From assembly GCF_025263565.1 (NCBI RefSeq), contig NZ_CP079865.1, positions 248,001 through 312,000 of the forward strand: a DNA stretch of 64,000 nt, read 5' to 3'. The DNA is from Mycobacterium sp. SMC-8 (lineage in GTDB: Bacteria; Actinomycetota; Actinomycetes; Mycobacteriales; Mycobacteriaceae). Every line of letters starts with the position of its first letter. Position 1 is the first letter of the stretch. The notes under the pieces were generated by a model. The model was given only the letters and a program-made list of their open reading frames with translations. It did not search any database and was not told the DNA's origin. The position numbers and the translations under genes are program-made. This document shows, one piece after another, positions 22,647 to 30,922 of the stretch.

Positions 22647-23525
22647 GTGGACCTGGGATTCATCGGGTTGGGGAACATGGGGTTCCCGATCATGAGCCGG
22701 CTGGTCGCCGCCGGGCACGAGGTGGTGGTTTTCGACACCCGCCCGGAAGTGGTGGCGCGGGCGGTTCAGCTCGGCGGTGCGCCCGGCGCGTCGGTGCGTG
22801 AGGTGGCCGACCGGGCCGCCACGGTGCTGGCGAGTCTGCCCACCCCACAGGCGTCCAACGACGTCGTCGCCGAGGTGGCCCGCGGATCGGCGGTGCGCCG
22901 GCTGGTCGATCTGTCGACCGTGGGACAGCAAGCGGCTCAACGTAACCGGGAACTGCTCGCCGTACATGGCGTCGCGGCGCTGGACGGCCCGGTCAGCGGT
23001 GGGGTACATGGCGCGCAGGCCGGCACGCTGGCGGTGATGGTGTCGGGCCCGCGGGCCGAATTCGAGGCCCTGGAACCGGTTTTCGCAGTGATCGGCCGGG
23101 CCATCTTCGTGTCCGAAGGGCCCGGCGCGGCACAGACCATGAAGCTGATCAACAACCTGATGGCGGCGACCACGCTGGCCGCGACCGCCGAGGTGGTGGT
23201 GATGGGCGTCAAGGCGGGGCTGGACCCTCAGGTGATGATCGACGTGCTCAACGCCGGCTCGGGCGGCACCCACGCCAGCCGTGACAAGTTCCCCCGCGCG
23301 GTGCTCCCCCGCACGTTCGACTACGGCTTCGCCACCGGTCTGATGACCAAGGACGTGCTGCTCTATCTGGACGAGGCGCGGGCTCTGGAATCACCGGCGG
23401 TTCTCGCGGAGTCGGTGGCGCGGCTGTGGGAGCAGACCCAGGCCGAAGAGGGCGCAGCATCGGATTTCACATCGGTGGTCAAACCGATGGAGCGGATCGC
23501 CGGTGTGACGATCGGACCGACGTGA
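22647..23525 (+). CDS. 3-hydroxyisobutyrate dehydrogenase-family oxidoreductase
   Basis: A 292-residue beta-hydroxyacid dehydrogenase. The NAD(P) loop GFIGLGNMG starts at residue 4, the substrate-binding DGPVSGGVHGAQAG lies about 113-126, and the catalytic lysine sits in KLINNLMAA near residue 168. Family members oxidise 3-hydroxyisobutyrate or reduce tartronate semialdehyde. GTG at 22647 follows the preceding gene by 6 bases, so it is co-transcribed with the cupin and decarboxylase genes. An OhrR-like regulator follows 48 bases downstream. Confidence 0.9.
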   Translation: MDLGFIGLGNMGFPIMSRLVAAGHEVVVFDTRPEVVARAVQLGGAPGASVREVADRAATVLASLPTPQASNDVVAEVARGSAVRRLVDLSTVGQQAAQRNRELLAVHGVAALDGPVSGGVHGAQAGTLAVMVSGPRAEFEALEPVFAVIGRAIFVSEGPGAAQTMKLINNLMAATTLAATAEVVVMGVKAGLDPQVMIDVLNAGSGGTHASRDKFPRAVLPRTFDYGFATGLMTKDVLLYLDEARALESPAVLAESVARLWEQTQAEEGAASDFTSVVKPMERIAGVTIGPT

Positions 23526-23547
23526 CGCAGGCGATATTGCTAGCACG

Positions 23548-23569
23548 CTAACAGTTAGTGGACTATGTA
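23548..23569 (+). promoter_or_regulatory. operator dyad and -10 element before the MarR gene
   Basis: CTAAC-A-GTTAG (23548-23558) is a perfect dyad, preceded by a GCTAGC palindrome (23539-23544). TATGTA (23564-23569) sits 4 bases before the ATG at 23574. A repressor bound here would block a near-leaderless promoter, so self-regulation is likely. Confidence 0.5.
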
Positions 23570-23573
23570 ACTT

Positions 23574-24068
23574 ATGGCCGCGCCCGTCACCGAGGATCTC
23601 GACCCGCTCGCTCTCGAGCGGCAGGTCTGTTTCGCGCTGGCGGTGACCAACCGCGCCGTCCTGGCCGTGTACCGGCCACTGCTGGAACCGCTCGGGCTGA
23701 CCCACCCGCAGTACCTGGTGATGCTGTCGTTGTGGGATCACCAGAAGCAGTCCGCGGCACAGCAGAGCGCACTGTCGGTCAAGCAGATCGCCAAGACGCT
23801 GCAGCTGGATTCGGCCACCCTGTCGCCGATGCTCAAGCGGTTGGAGGCGATGGGGTTGGTCACCCGTGCCCGCAACGCCGCCGATGAACGGACCACCGAC
23901 ATCGCGCTCACCCCGGCCGGTGCCGCACTGCGCGAGCGTGCGGTGGAGATCCCGGCGGCGGTCGTGGCGCGGCTCGGGGTCGACCTGGCCGAGCTGGAGC
24001 ATCTGCACGACGTCCTGACCCGCATCAACTCAGCCGCCCAGGCCGCGGACGCGGTGGCGTCGTCCTGA
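23574..24068 (+). CDS. OhrR-like MarR-family regulator
   Basis: A 164-residue winged-helix regulator. It aligns by eye with Bacillus OhrR: the reactive-cysteine segment LERQVCFAL (C19), [18 protein letters not shown], and the recognition helix [14 protein letters not shown] with wing DERTTDI. OhrR senses organic hydroperoxides by oxidation of that cysteine and releases DNA. No ohr peroxidase gene is adjacent; its targets may include itself, the upstream three-gene operon or remote genes. ATG at 23574 directly follows the dyad. Confidence 0.88.
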   Translation: MAAPVTEDLDPLALERQVCFALAVTNRAVLAVYRPLLEPLGLTHPQYLVMLSLWDHQKQSAAQQSALSVKQIAKTLQLDSATLSPMLKRLEAMGLVTRARNAADERTTDIALTPAGAALRERAVEIPAAVVARLGVDLAELEHLHDVLTRINSAAQAADAVASS

Positions 24069-24094
24069 ATCCCGTCCCCCGAAGGAGACCGACA

Positions 24095-24529
24095 ATGGCC
24101 CATGATGAGCCGCAAGGCACCGATAAACCCAATATCTGGCAGTACCTCACCTATTGCTATGGGCGCCGGCTGCCGAAATCGATGGACCGCTGGGTCGCCG
24201 AGGATCTGGCCGGCCAGGGCGCGATCCGCAGGCACATGATCCGCTACGCCATCCCCCCGCTGTTTGTCCTGGCCCCACTGTGGCTGCTGCCCGCGTCGGT
24301 CTACATGCGCATCGAGATGACGGTGCCGATCTACATCTGGGCGCTGCTGATGGGGCTGGCGTTGAACAAGGTGTGGCGCCGGCACCGCCTGGCCACCCAC
24401 GGGCTCGACCCGAACCTGGTCGACGTGATCAAGCGCAAGAAGGACGCGCAGATGCACGAGGACTACGTCCGCCGGTTCGGCCCGCGGCCTGACGACGCCC
24501 AGGCGCACTCCAACAGCAGTCCGTTCTGA
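24095..24529 (+). CDS. DUF5313 membrane protein
   Basis: A 144-residue protein with two adjacent membrane spans (about 50-70 and 75-92) between a soluble N-terminal part with NIWQYLTYCYGRRLP and a charged C-terminal tail. It matches the actinobacterial DUF5313 family, whose function is unknown. AAGGAGA stands 7 bases before the ATG. It follows the OhrR-like gene by 26 bases and may share its transcript. Confidence 0.8.
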   Translation: MAHDEPQGTDKPNIWQYLTYCYGRRLPKSMDRWVAEDLAGQGAIRRHMIRYAIPPLFVLAPLWLLPASVYMRIEMTVPIYIWALLMGLALNKVWRRHRLATHGLDPNLVDVIKRKKDAQMHEDYVRRFGPRPDDAQAHSNSSPF

Positions 24530-24714
24530 GGGGTTTTCCGTCGGCGACCCCGGGTACGCGGAGCGTCGGCAGTGGGGTCATCAAGCGGTGTGGTTGCGCC
24601 CGGCTCTCTGTGAGGCGGTCGCCTGGGTAACCACCGGTGTTGAGAGCCCAGCATGAGGGCTGGGTGGCCGCCGCGAAAATCAGTCTGCGGTGCGACAATC
24701 GGGGCGTAAACCAG

Positions 24715-24741
24715 AAATCCCCGGCCGATGGCCGGGGATTT
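24715..24741 (-). terminator. hairpin downstream of tRNA-Ala
   Basis: A perfect 12-bp stem (24715-24726 with 24730-24741) with a 3-base loop lies 15 bases beyond the 3' end of the tRNA gene. The arms end in A/T runs, consistent with intrinsic termination. Confidence 0.7.
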
Positions 24742-24755
24742 TCCGTATCGATGTG

Positions 24756-24828
24756 TGGAGCTAAGGGGAATCGAACCCCTGACCTACTCGATGCGAACGA
24801 GTCGCGCTACCAACTGCGCCATAGCCCC
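24756..24828 (-). tRNA. tRNA-Ala(CGC)
   Basis: The 73-base cloverleaf folds fully: acceptor GGGGCTA/TAGCTCC, D-arm GCGC with GTTGGTA loop, anticodon stem ACTCG/CGAGT around loop TTCGCAT giving anticodon CGC, and T-arm AGGGG-TTCGATT-CCCCT. The G3.U70 wobble pair, the main alanine identity element, is present. CCA is not encoded. A hairpin terminator follows. Confidence 0.97.
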
Positions 24829-24882
24829 TGGTGCCGGTACAGGTTATCAGCCACCGGTCACCGGCAGAAATCGGTAGGTCCT

Positions 24883-25947
24883 CTACTGCCCCGCTGCACG
24901 CGGCAGGTCGTAGTGTCGCGAGAACGGCGCGTAATCGAGGTGTTCGAACGCCGGGTCCTCGTCATCGATCTCCAGCACCGCGGCACCGGGCCTGCGCAGC
25001 CGGGCGGGGGTCACGTCGAACTCCGGGTCGCTGGTGTTCTCGACGCCGAGCCGCGACCTGGCCAGCCGCTGGGCGCGGCGCCGGCGCAACTGCTCCTCGA
25101 TGCGGGTCTGACGGCGCAGGTAGGCCAGATAGAGCGCGGTGACCACGCCGACGGCGCCACAGACCCACCACATCGACGACGACCACGTGAACGCCGCGAC
25201 GGCGCTGGTCAACAGCAGCACGCCCATCACCGCGATGGTGCGGGCACGGAACCGGTACTTGCGAGCCGACACCGCCGCGGCCGTGGTCGACTCCCGGCGC
25301 CGGCGCCGCGCCTCGCTCATCGAGTCCGCCATGCGCGGCTCGGTGTCCTCCGGCGCCTCGGACTCCCCGGCCGGCCGGCTCTTTGCCGCCGCCTCGGCCT
25401 GCACCGGCTCGTCGTCCTCGTACTCGTACTCGTCGTCGATCACCGAGTACACCCCGGTGTCCTCGGACGTGTCGCGTCCGGGGTCCTGCGACGCCGCATG
25501 AACCGGCTGCCCTTCCGGCTCCGCCGTGTGGTCCGCATCGGCGGTGTACTCGTCGGCCGCGACGGGGTCGGACTGCTGGTCTTCGGCCGACGGGGCCGCG
25601 AGCAGCGCGCCGGAGTCCTCGACGACGTCCACATCGAGGTAATCGGGTTCGGCGTCGGCCGCCTCCGCCTCGGCGGCGACCATCACCACCGCGGCGCCGG
25701 GTGCGCGGTCCTCGGCGTCGTCGGCGTCGTCCTCGGACGGCCGCCAATGCGGGTCGCTGCGGTGGCCGGCCGCGGGCCCGCGCCGACGCAGCCGCGCACT
25801 GGCACCGCTGTTGAGCACGCGGGTGGCCAGCGCGACGTCGCTGGTGCGGCGCACCGCATCGCGCTTGCTGATCAGCATCGGAACAAGCACGAAGAGCCAG
25901 AGCACAACGAGCGAGATCCAAAGAAGAGATTGGGGGATGCTTGGCAT
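24883..25947 (-). CDS. glpR: divisome membrane protein GlpR/SepX
   Basis: A 354-residue membrane protein: one N-terminal span (about 7-26), a long acidic, disordered cytoplasmic stretch (about 60-200), two spans (about 212-255) and a charged C-terminal tail. It fits the family called GlpR in Corynebacterium and SepX in Streptomyces (Rv0996 in M. tuberculosis), a receptor that brings the gephyrin-like Glp to the septum and links division to polar growth. AAAGGAG precedes the ATG at 25947. Its presumed partner glp lies in the same cluster, with only rimJ and a 213-base gap between them. Confidence 0.85.
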   Translation of the reverse strand: MPSIPQSLLWISLVVLWLFVLVPMLISKRDAVRRTSDVALATRVLNSGASARLRRRGPAAGHRSDPHWRPSEDDADDAEDRAPGAAVVMVAAEAEAADAEPDYLDVDVVEDSGALLAAPSAEDQQSDPVAADEYTADADHTAEPEGQPVHAASQDPGRDTSEDTGVYSVIDDEYEYEDDEPVQAEAAAKSRPAGESEAPEDTEPRMADSMSEARRRRRESTTAAAVSARKYRFRARTIAVMGVLLLTSAVAAFTWSSSMWWVCGAVGVVTALYLAYLRRQTRIEEQLRRRRAQRLARSRLGVENTSDPEFDVTPARLRRPGAAVLEIDDEDPAFEHLDYAPFSRHYDLPRAAGQ

Positions 25948-26160
25948 GGCGCCTGCTCCTTTCCCCATCAGGCTAGGTCTGTGACCAGCGCATCCGTGGG
26001 CGGCGCGCCGACACAATTACACACCTGTAATTCGCTGGAGACAAGCACCAATAGTCACATGTGTCACATCAGTAACACGCACCGGTTCGTGCGCAGGACT
26101 CAATTTCGCGTGACGACGCAAATGGAAACGGCCAAATTGCGCCGACTCACGGAACGGGGG
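25948..26160 (-). promoter_or_regulatory. glpR upstream region with dyads
   Basis: This 213-base gap holds AATTACA-CACC-TGTAATT (26015-26032, perfect 7-base arms), the palindrome CACATGTG with a nearby repeat of GTCACA/TCACAT (about 26054-26070), and a -10-like TAGCCT just before the glpR ribosome binding site. It suggests glpR has its own regulated promoter apart from rimJ. The binding factor is unknown. Confidence 0.4.
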
Positions 26161-26826
26161 TCAGGCCCACGAGGCGCGACCGGCCCGCACCAGCGCCGCG
26201 GCCACGCTGCCGTTCAACTCCTCGATCGTGAGCGCCACCAGCAGGTGATCGCGCCACGCCCCGTCGACGTCAAGATATCGCTTCAAGAGGCCTTCCTCGC
26301 GGAAACCGACCTTTGCCAGAACGGCCCGGCTCGCGCCGTTCTCCGGCCGCACGGTGGCCTCGACGCGATGCAGCGTCACCGGCCCGAAACAGTGGTCCAA
26401 CCCCAGCGCCAGCGCCGCGGTGGCGACCCCTCCGCCGGTGAACTCACTGGCCACCCAGTAGCCGATCCACGCCGACCGCAGCGCGCCGTGGGTGACGTTG
26501 CCGATCGTCAGCTGCCCGGCGAACTGGCCGTCGAGTTCGATCGCGTACGGCAGCATGCGGCCTTTGCGGGCCTCCGAGCGCAGCCCCGAACACACCGAAG
26601 GCCACGACGAAACAGCATGGCGCAGTTCCCAATTCAGCTCCGCAGTAGGTTCCCACGGCTCGAGGTGTGCGCGGTCGGCCAGTCGGATCCTGCTCCACTG
26701 CGCGGCGTCGCGCAGTCGGACCGGGCGCAACCGGACCACCCCCGCAGGGACCCGCAGCGGGCCGACCGCCAGCGGCCAGCCGGGATGCTGCGACCGTGAA
26801 CTCAAGAGGTTCATCACCGCCGCCAT
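26161..26826 (-). CDS. rimJ: RimJ/RimL-type GNAT N-acetyltransferase
   Basis: A 221-residue GNAT enzyme like ribosomal-protein alanine acetyltransferases. The acetyl-CoA loop region reads EFTGGGVATAALALGLDH, and the C-terminal half has NGASRAVLAKVGFREEGLLKRYLDVDG, typical of RimJ/RimL. The true substrate could be a ribosomal protein or another N-terminus. ATG at 26826 starts 7 bases after the glp stop; ATG at 26814 is an alternative. It corresponds to Rv0995 and sits between glp and glpR. Confidence 0.87.
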   Translation of the reverse strand: MAAVMNLLSSRSQHPGWPLAVGPLRVPAGVVRLRPVRLRDAAQWSRIRLADRAHLEPWEPTAELNWELRHAVSSWPSVCSGLRSEARKGRMLPYAIELDGQFAGQLTIGNVTHGALRSAWIGYWVASEFTGGGVATAALALGLDHCFGPVTLHRVEATVRPENGASRAVLAKVGFREEGLLKRYLDVDGAWRDHLLVALTIEELNGSVAAALVRAGRASWA

Positions 26827-26833
26827 CTCGCGT

Positions 26834-28120
26834 TCACCCGCGTTGGGCCAGGAACGCGACGTCGACGATCTCCCCGGTACGGATCTGCTCGGCCTCGCTG
26901 GGAACGACGACCAGACAGTTTGCCTCCGCCAGCGTCGCAAGGAGGTGCGACGACGCCCCGGGCCCCCCGCCCAGCGCCTGCACCAGGTACTCACCGGTGT
27001 CCTGGTCGCGCATCAGCTGTCCACGCAGGAAGCCCTTGCGACCGGCGACCGACTCGATCGGCGACAAGGCCCGCGCCTGCACGATGCGTCGCATGGCCTG
27101 CCGCTTGCCGAGCGAGAGCCGGATCAGCGGGCGCACCATGACCTCGAACACGACGAGCGCACTGACGGGGTTGGCGGGCAGCAGGAACACCGGAACTCCG
27201 TCTGCGCCGAGCTGGCCGAACCCCTGGACCGAACCGGGGTGCATCGCGATGCGGGTGACCTCCATGTCGCCGAGTTCTGCGAGCACCGCCCGCACCCCCT
27301 CGGCGGCGGCGCCGCCGACCGCGCCGGCGATGACGACGACTTCAGACCGGCTGAGCTGACCCTCGACCACTTCGCGGAGTTTCTTGGGGTCGGCGGAGAC
27401 GATGCCGACACGGTTCACCTCGGCGCCGGCATCGCGACCGGCGGCTGCCAACGCATAGGAGTTCACGTCGTAGACCTGGCCGTTACCGGGGGCGCGCGAG
27501 ATGTCGACGAGTTCACCACCGACCGAGAGCACCGACAGCCGCGGCCGCGGATGCACCAGCACCCGCTCGCGACCGACTGCGGCGAGCAGACCCACCTGCG
27601 CGGCGCCGATGATCGTGCCCGCGCGCACCGCCACATCTCCGGGTTGCACGTCGTCGCCCGTGCGGCGCACGTAGGCCCCCGAGCGCACGCCGCGCAGCAC
27701 CCGCACCCGGGACGCACCGCCGTCGGTCCAGCGCAGCGGCAGCACGGCGTCGGCGAGCGTGGGCATCGGCGCCCCGGTCTGCACGCGTGCCGCCTGCCTG
27801 GGCTGCAGCCGGCTGGGTGTGCGGGCGCCCGCCTCGATCAGCCCCATCACCGGCAGGCTGATCTCCCGCGGGCGGCTCTCATCGCGGTCGGCGTCACCGT
27901 CGGCGCTCTCCTCGGCAGGCGCGCCTCCGACACCGAGCACGTCGACACTGCGCACCGCGTAGCCGTCGATGGCGGCCTGATCGAACCCGGGCAGCGGACG
28001 CTCGGTGACGACCTCCTCGGCGCACATGAGACCCTGGGCTTCGGCGATCGCCACCCGCACCGGCCGCGGCGCCACCGCGGCAGCTGCTACCCGGGCTTGT
28101 TGCTCCTCCACCGAACGCAC
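26834..28120 (-). CDS. glp: gephyrin-like MoeA paralogue Glp
   Basis: A 428-residue MoeA-family protein. The N-terminal segment PLPGFDQAAIDGYAVR and the MoCF-binding core with AGAVGGAAAEGV and LPANPVSALVVFEVMV are clear. MoeA inserts molybdate into molybdopterin. However, its place beside galU, rimJ and a GlpR-type membrane protein matches the corynebacterial Glp locus, where the protein has a role in cell division instead. Both activities are possible; residue-level assignment was not attempted. GTG at 28120 is the start, 70 bases after galU. Confidence 0.86.
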   Translation of the reverse strand: MRSVEEQQARVAAAAVAPRPVRVAIAEAQGLMCAEEVVTERPLPGFDQAAIDGYAVRSVDVLGVGGAPAEESADGDADRDESRPREISLPVMGLIEAGARTPSRLQPRQAARVQTGAPMPTLADAVLPLRWTDGGASRVRVLRGVRSGAYVRRTGDDVQPGDVAVRAGTIIGAAQVGLLAAVGRERVLVHPRPRLSVLSVGGELVDISRAPGNGQVYDVNSYALAAAGRDAGAEVNRVGIVSADPKKLREVVEGQLSRSEVVVIAGAVGGAAAEGVRAVLAELGDMEVTRIAMHPGSVQGFGQLGADGVPVFLLPANPVSALVVFEVMVRPLIRLSLGKRQAMRRIVQARALSPIESVAGRKGFLRGQLMRDQDTGEYLVQALGGGPGASSHLLATLAEANCLVVVPSEAEQIRTGEIVDVAFLAQRG

Positions 28121-28190
28121 GGCACGCCTTTCTCACCTCGCATGGGCTGGCGCCGACCGATCGGTCGGCGGATGCGCTCGATCGCAGCCG

Positions 28191-29114
28191 CTACTGCTCG
28201 GACGTCGCCGGAGCGAGGCCCAGCCGCTCGACCAACCACCGGCGCAATTCAGGCCCGTAGTCGTCCCGCTCCAACGCAAAGTCAACCGCAGCCTTCAGGT
28301 AGCCCCCGGGATTTCCCAGGTCGTGTCGAGATCCGCGGTGGACGACCACGTGGACCGGATGACCCTCCTCGATCAGCAACGCGATGGCGTCGGTGAGCTG
28401 CAACTCGCCACCGGCGCCACGCGGAATGCGCCGTAGCGCGTCGAAGACGGCGCGGTCGAGCACATAGCGCCCGGCCGCGGCGAAAAGCGAAGGTGCGTCT
28501 TCGGACTTCGGCTTCTCGACCATCCCCTTGACCCGCAGCACGTTCGGGTTGGTGGCGTCCGGCACCTCCTCGACGTCGAAGACGCCGTAGGCGCTGATGT
28601 CCTCGCGATCCACCTCGATCGCGCACAGCACGGTGCCGCCGCGCTTGGCGCGCACCTTCGACATGGTCTCCAGCACACCGGTCGGCAGCACGAGGTCGTC
28701 GGGCAGCAGCACCGCGAGCGCGTCCTCGTCATCCGACAGGCTGGCCTCCACACAGCCGACGGCGTGGCCGAGACCGAGCGGTTCGGCCTGCACGACCGAT
28801 TCAACCTTGATCAGGGCCGGGGCGCGCCGGACCTTTTCCAACATCGTCTTCTTGCCCCGCGCCTCCAGCGTGCCCTCGAGCACGAGGTCCTCGACGAAGT
28901 GCGCGACGACGCCGTCCTTGCCCTCGGAGGTGATGATGATCAGACGTTCGGCGCCGGCTTCGGCCGCCTCGGCGGCGACCAGTTCGATGCCCGGCGTGTC
29001 GACAACCGGCAGCAGCTCTTTCGGCACCGTCTTGGTCGCGGGAAGAAAACGCGTCCCCAGCCCCGCTGCGGGGACGACCGCGGTGCGCGGGATAGCAACT
29101 TCAGGCCGGTTCAT
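28191..29114 (-). CDS. galU: UTP-glucose-1-phosphate uridylyltransferase
   Basis: GalU makes UDP-glucose for trehalose, glycogen, arabinogalactan and glycolipid synthesis. The 307-residue protein has the nucleotide-binding signature AAGLGTRFLPATKTVPKE (about 16-33), VVDTPGIE for glucose-1-phosphate, and GLGHAV. Length is typical. ATG at 29114 begins the plus-to-minus divergent gap of 65 bases to the formyltetrahydrofolate cyclo-ligase gene. It is the first gene of the galU-glp-rimJ run. Confidence 0.95.
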   Translation of the reverse strand: MNRPEVAIPRTAVVPAAGLGTRFLPATKTVPKELLPVVDTPGIELVAAEAAEAGAERLIIITSEGKDGVVAHFVEDLVLEGTLEARGKKTMLEKVRRAPALIKVESVVQAEPLGLGHAVGCVEASLSDDEDALAVLLPDDLVLPTGVLETMSKVRAKRGGTVLCAIEVDREDISAYGVFDVEEVPDATNPNVLRVKGMVEKPKSEDAPSLFAAAGRYVLDRAVFDALRRIPRGAGGELQLTDAIALLIEEGHPVHVVVHRGSRHDLGNPGGYLKAAVDFALERDDYGPELRRWLVERLGLAPATSEQ

Positions 29115-29179
29115 CGTTCACACACTAACCTCTCTGAGTCGGTTGTTCCTTCCTTACCCGTCGTTAAGAGGACTAGTCG

Positions 29180-29803
29180 GTGTCGTCGACCAAATCAGAA
29201 TTGCGGACCGAAATCCTCAGCGCGCGTCGGTCATTGACTCAGCAAATGCGAGTCCGCGAGGCCGCACAGCTGGCCCGTCATCTGGGCGCCCTGATTCCCG
29301 CTGGAACCACGGTGTGCGCGTACCTCCCGGTCGGCTCGGAGCCGGGGTCGGCGGCCATGGTCGACGATCTGGTCCGGCGCGACTGCACGGTGCTGCTGCC
29401 GGTGGCCCGTGAGGACGGTGACGGCACTCCCCTGCCGCTGCGGTGGGGACGGCACACGCCGGGGGCTCTCGTCGCGGCGCCGTTCGGTCTTCAGGAACCG
29501 CCGCCGCCGTGGCTGCCCGCCGGGGAGATGCGCAGCGCCACCGTGGTTCTGGTCCCGGCGCTGGCCGTCGACCGCAGCGGGGCACGGCTGGGGCGCGGCG
29601 CCGGCTACTACGACCGCACCCTGACCCTCGCGGAACCCGGCGTGCTGTTGGTGGCGGTCGTACGCGACGACGAGCTCGTCGACCGCCTGCCTTCCGAGCC
29701 GCACGATGTGCGGATGACGCATGCCCTCACACCACGGCAGGGGCTGGTGGCGCTGGCCGGCGGCCGGGAATGGCACGGTCCCGCTGGCGGTTCTAGCACT
29801 TGA
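29180..29803 (+). CDS. 5-formyltetrahydrofolate cyclo-ligase
   Basis: This enzyme converts 5-formyltetrahydrofolate to 5,10-methenyltetrahydrofolate with ATP, returning a storage folate to use. The 207-residue protein shows an N-terminal KSELRTEILSARR, VPALAVDRSGARLGRG and the signature RGAGYYDR near residue 142. GTG at 29180 is the start. The right part of the gene, including the stop codon, overlaps a CIRCE operator for the next operon. It corresponds to Rv0992c. Confidence 0.92.
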   Translation: MSSTKSELRTEILSARRSLTQQMRVREAAQLARHLGALIPAGTTVCAYLPVGSEPGSAAMVDDLVRRDCTVLLPVAREDGDGTPLPLRWGRHTPGALVAAPFGLQEPPPPWLPAGEMRSATVVLVPALAVDRSGARLGRGAGYYDRTLTLAEPGVLLVAVVRDDELVDRLPSEPHDVRMTHALTPRQGLVALAGGREWHGPAGGSST

Positions 29804-29819
29804 GCCGGTAGAGTGCTAA
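29793..29819 (+). promoter_or_regulatory. CIRCE element (HrcA operator)
   Basis: CTAGCACTT-N9-GAGTGCTAA (arms 29793-29801 and 29811-29819). The consensus is TTAGCACTC-N9-GAGTGCTAA; the right arm is exact and the left differs at its two outer bases. It sits 26 bases before the ruc start, so HrcA is expected to repress ruc until heat or protein stress. Confidence 0.85.
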
Positions 29820-29845
29820 GAAGTTTGACCACCTCGGAGGTTTGA

Positions 29846-30178
29846 GTGCCCACTTATTCCTATGCGTGCACCGAATGCAGCAACAAGTTCGACGTGGTGC
29901 AGGCGTTCACCGACGATTCGCTGACCGAGTGCCCGAAGTGCGCCGGACGGCTGCGCAAGGTGTTCGGCAAGGTCGGCGTGGTCTTCAAAGGCAGCGGCTT
30001 CTACCGCACCGACAGCCGGGAATCCGGGAAGAGCTCGAGTTCGGGCAGCTCGTCGAACGGCTCGGAGTCGTCGTCCACCACCTCTTCCTCGTCCTCGTCC
30101 TCGGACAAGTCCGGTTCATCGGACAAGTCCGCGTCGTCGACCACTTCTTCGGCACCCGCGGCCGCCGCGTCCAGCTGA
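29846..30178 (+). CDS. ruc: FmdB-type zinc-ribbon redox chaperone Ruc
   Basis: A 110-residue protein with an N-terminal zinc ribbon (CTEC at 8-11, CPKC at 29-32) and, from about 58, a low-complexity tail made mostly of serine with threonine, lysine and alanine. This matches M. tuberculosis Rv0991c, reported as Ruc, a redox-regulated chaperone that loses zinc and forms disulfides on oxidation to hold unfolded proteins. GTG at 29846 with GGAGG upstream is the start. A CIRCE element just upstream supports co-regulation with groEL. The SAF-domain gene follows. Confidence 0.9.
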   Translation: MPTYSYACTECSNKFDVVQAFTDDSLTECPKCAGRLRKVFGKVGVVFKGSGFYRTDSRESGKSSSSGSSSNGSESSSTTSSSSSSSDKSGSSDKSASSTTSSAPAAAASS

Positions 30179-30248
30179 CGCGGCGAGTTATCCACAGCTT
30201 TCGCAATCTCCGCTGAATCGCGCTGTCCGCTCTGCCTAGCGTGGACCC

Positions 30249-30902
30249 ATGGGGCATCCGCTGGACCGGTCGACTCTCGATCGCGTGTCCCGAGCACTGC
30301 GCCCCGACTGGACGCACACCGCGGCCGCCCGGCGGACGCTCGCAGCGGCGCTGGTCATCCTGGCGGCGGTCGCCGCGTGGCGGGGTGATCCGGGCGCCGA
30401 CATGTCCGATGTCGTCGTGACGACCCACGACCTGTCTCCCGGGACCGAGCTCACCGCCGCCGACCTGCACGTCGAGGCACGGCCGGCCGCCACCATTCCG
30501 GACGGCGCGCACAGTTCCGTCGACGCGGTGGTGGGCACAATGCTCGCCGGGCCCGCCCGCCGCGGCGAAGTGCTGACCGACATCCGGCTACTCGGACCCC
30601 GGCTCGCCGAGTCCGCTGCCGGGCCTGACGCGCGGATCGTGCCGATTCCGCTGGCCGATGCGGCGCTGACGGATCTCGTCCGACCCGGAGATGTCGTCGA
30701 TATCGTGGCCGCCCCCGCCGACGAGGCCGCCGATGCTCGCCTGATCGCGACCGACGCGGTGGTGGTCCTGGTCTCGGCGAAAGAAAGCGGGGTCGGTGCG
30801 CGCGGTTCGGGCCGGGTGGTCCTGGTGGCCCTACCGGCCGCCGCGGCGAAATCGGTCGCGGGCGCGGCCCTCGTCGAGGCGGTGACGCTGACCTTGCATT
30901 AG
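30249..30902 (+). CDS. SAF-domain (CpaB/FlgA-like) membrane-anchored protein
   Basis: A 217-residue protein with a single membrane span (about 28-45) and an external SAF domain (about 55-120; VVTTHDLSPGTELTAADLHVEARP), followed by a C-terminal domain of the CpaB/RcpC type (VDIVAAPADEAADARLI). CpaB relatives take part in pilus assembly, but no pilus genes are near. A TAGCGT -10 box (30237-30242) lies 6 bases before the ATG, so it may be transcribed separately from ruc as a leaderless message. I believe it matches Rv0990c, reported as heat-inducible. Confidence 0.82.
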   Translation: MGHPLDRSTLDRVSRALRPDWTHTAAARRTLAAALVILAAVAAWRGDPGADMSDVVVTTHDLSPGTELTAADLHVEARPAATIPDGAHSSVDAVVGTMLAGPARRGEVLTDIRLLGPRLAESAAGPDARIVPIPLADAALTDLVRPGDVVDIVAAPADEAADARLIATDAVVVLVSAKESGVGARGSGRVVLVALPAAAAKSVAGAALVEAVTLTLH

Positions 30903-30922
30903 CTGATGAACCGCAGAACGCA

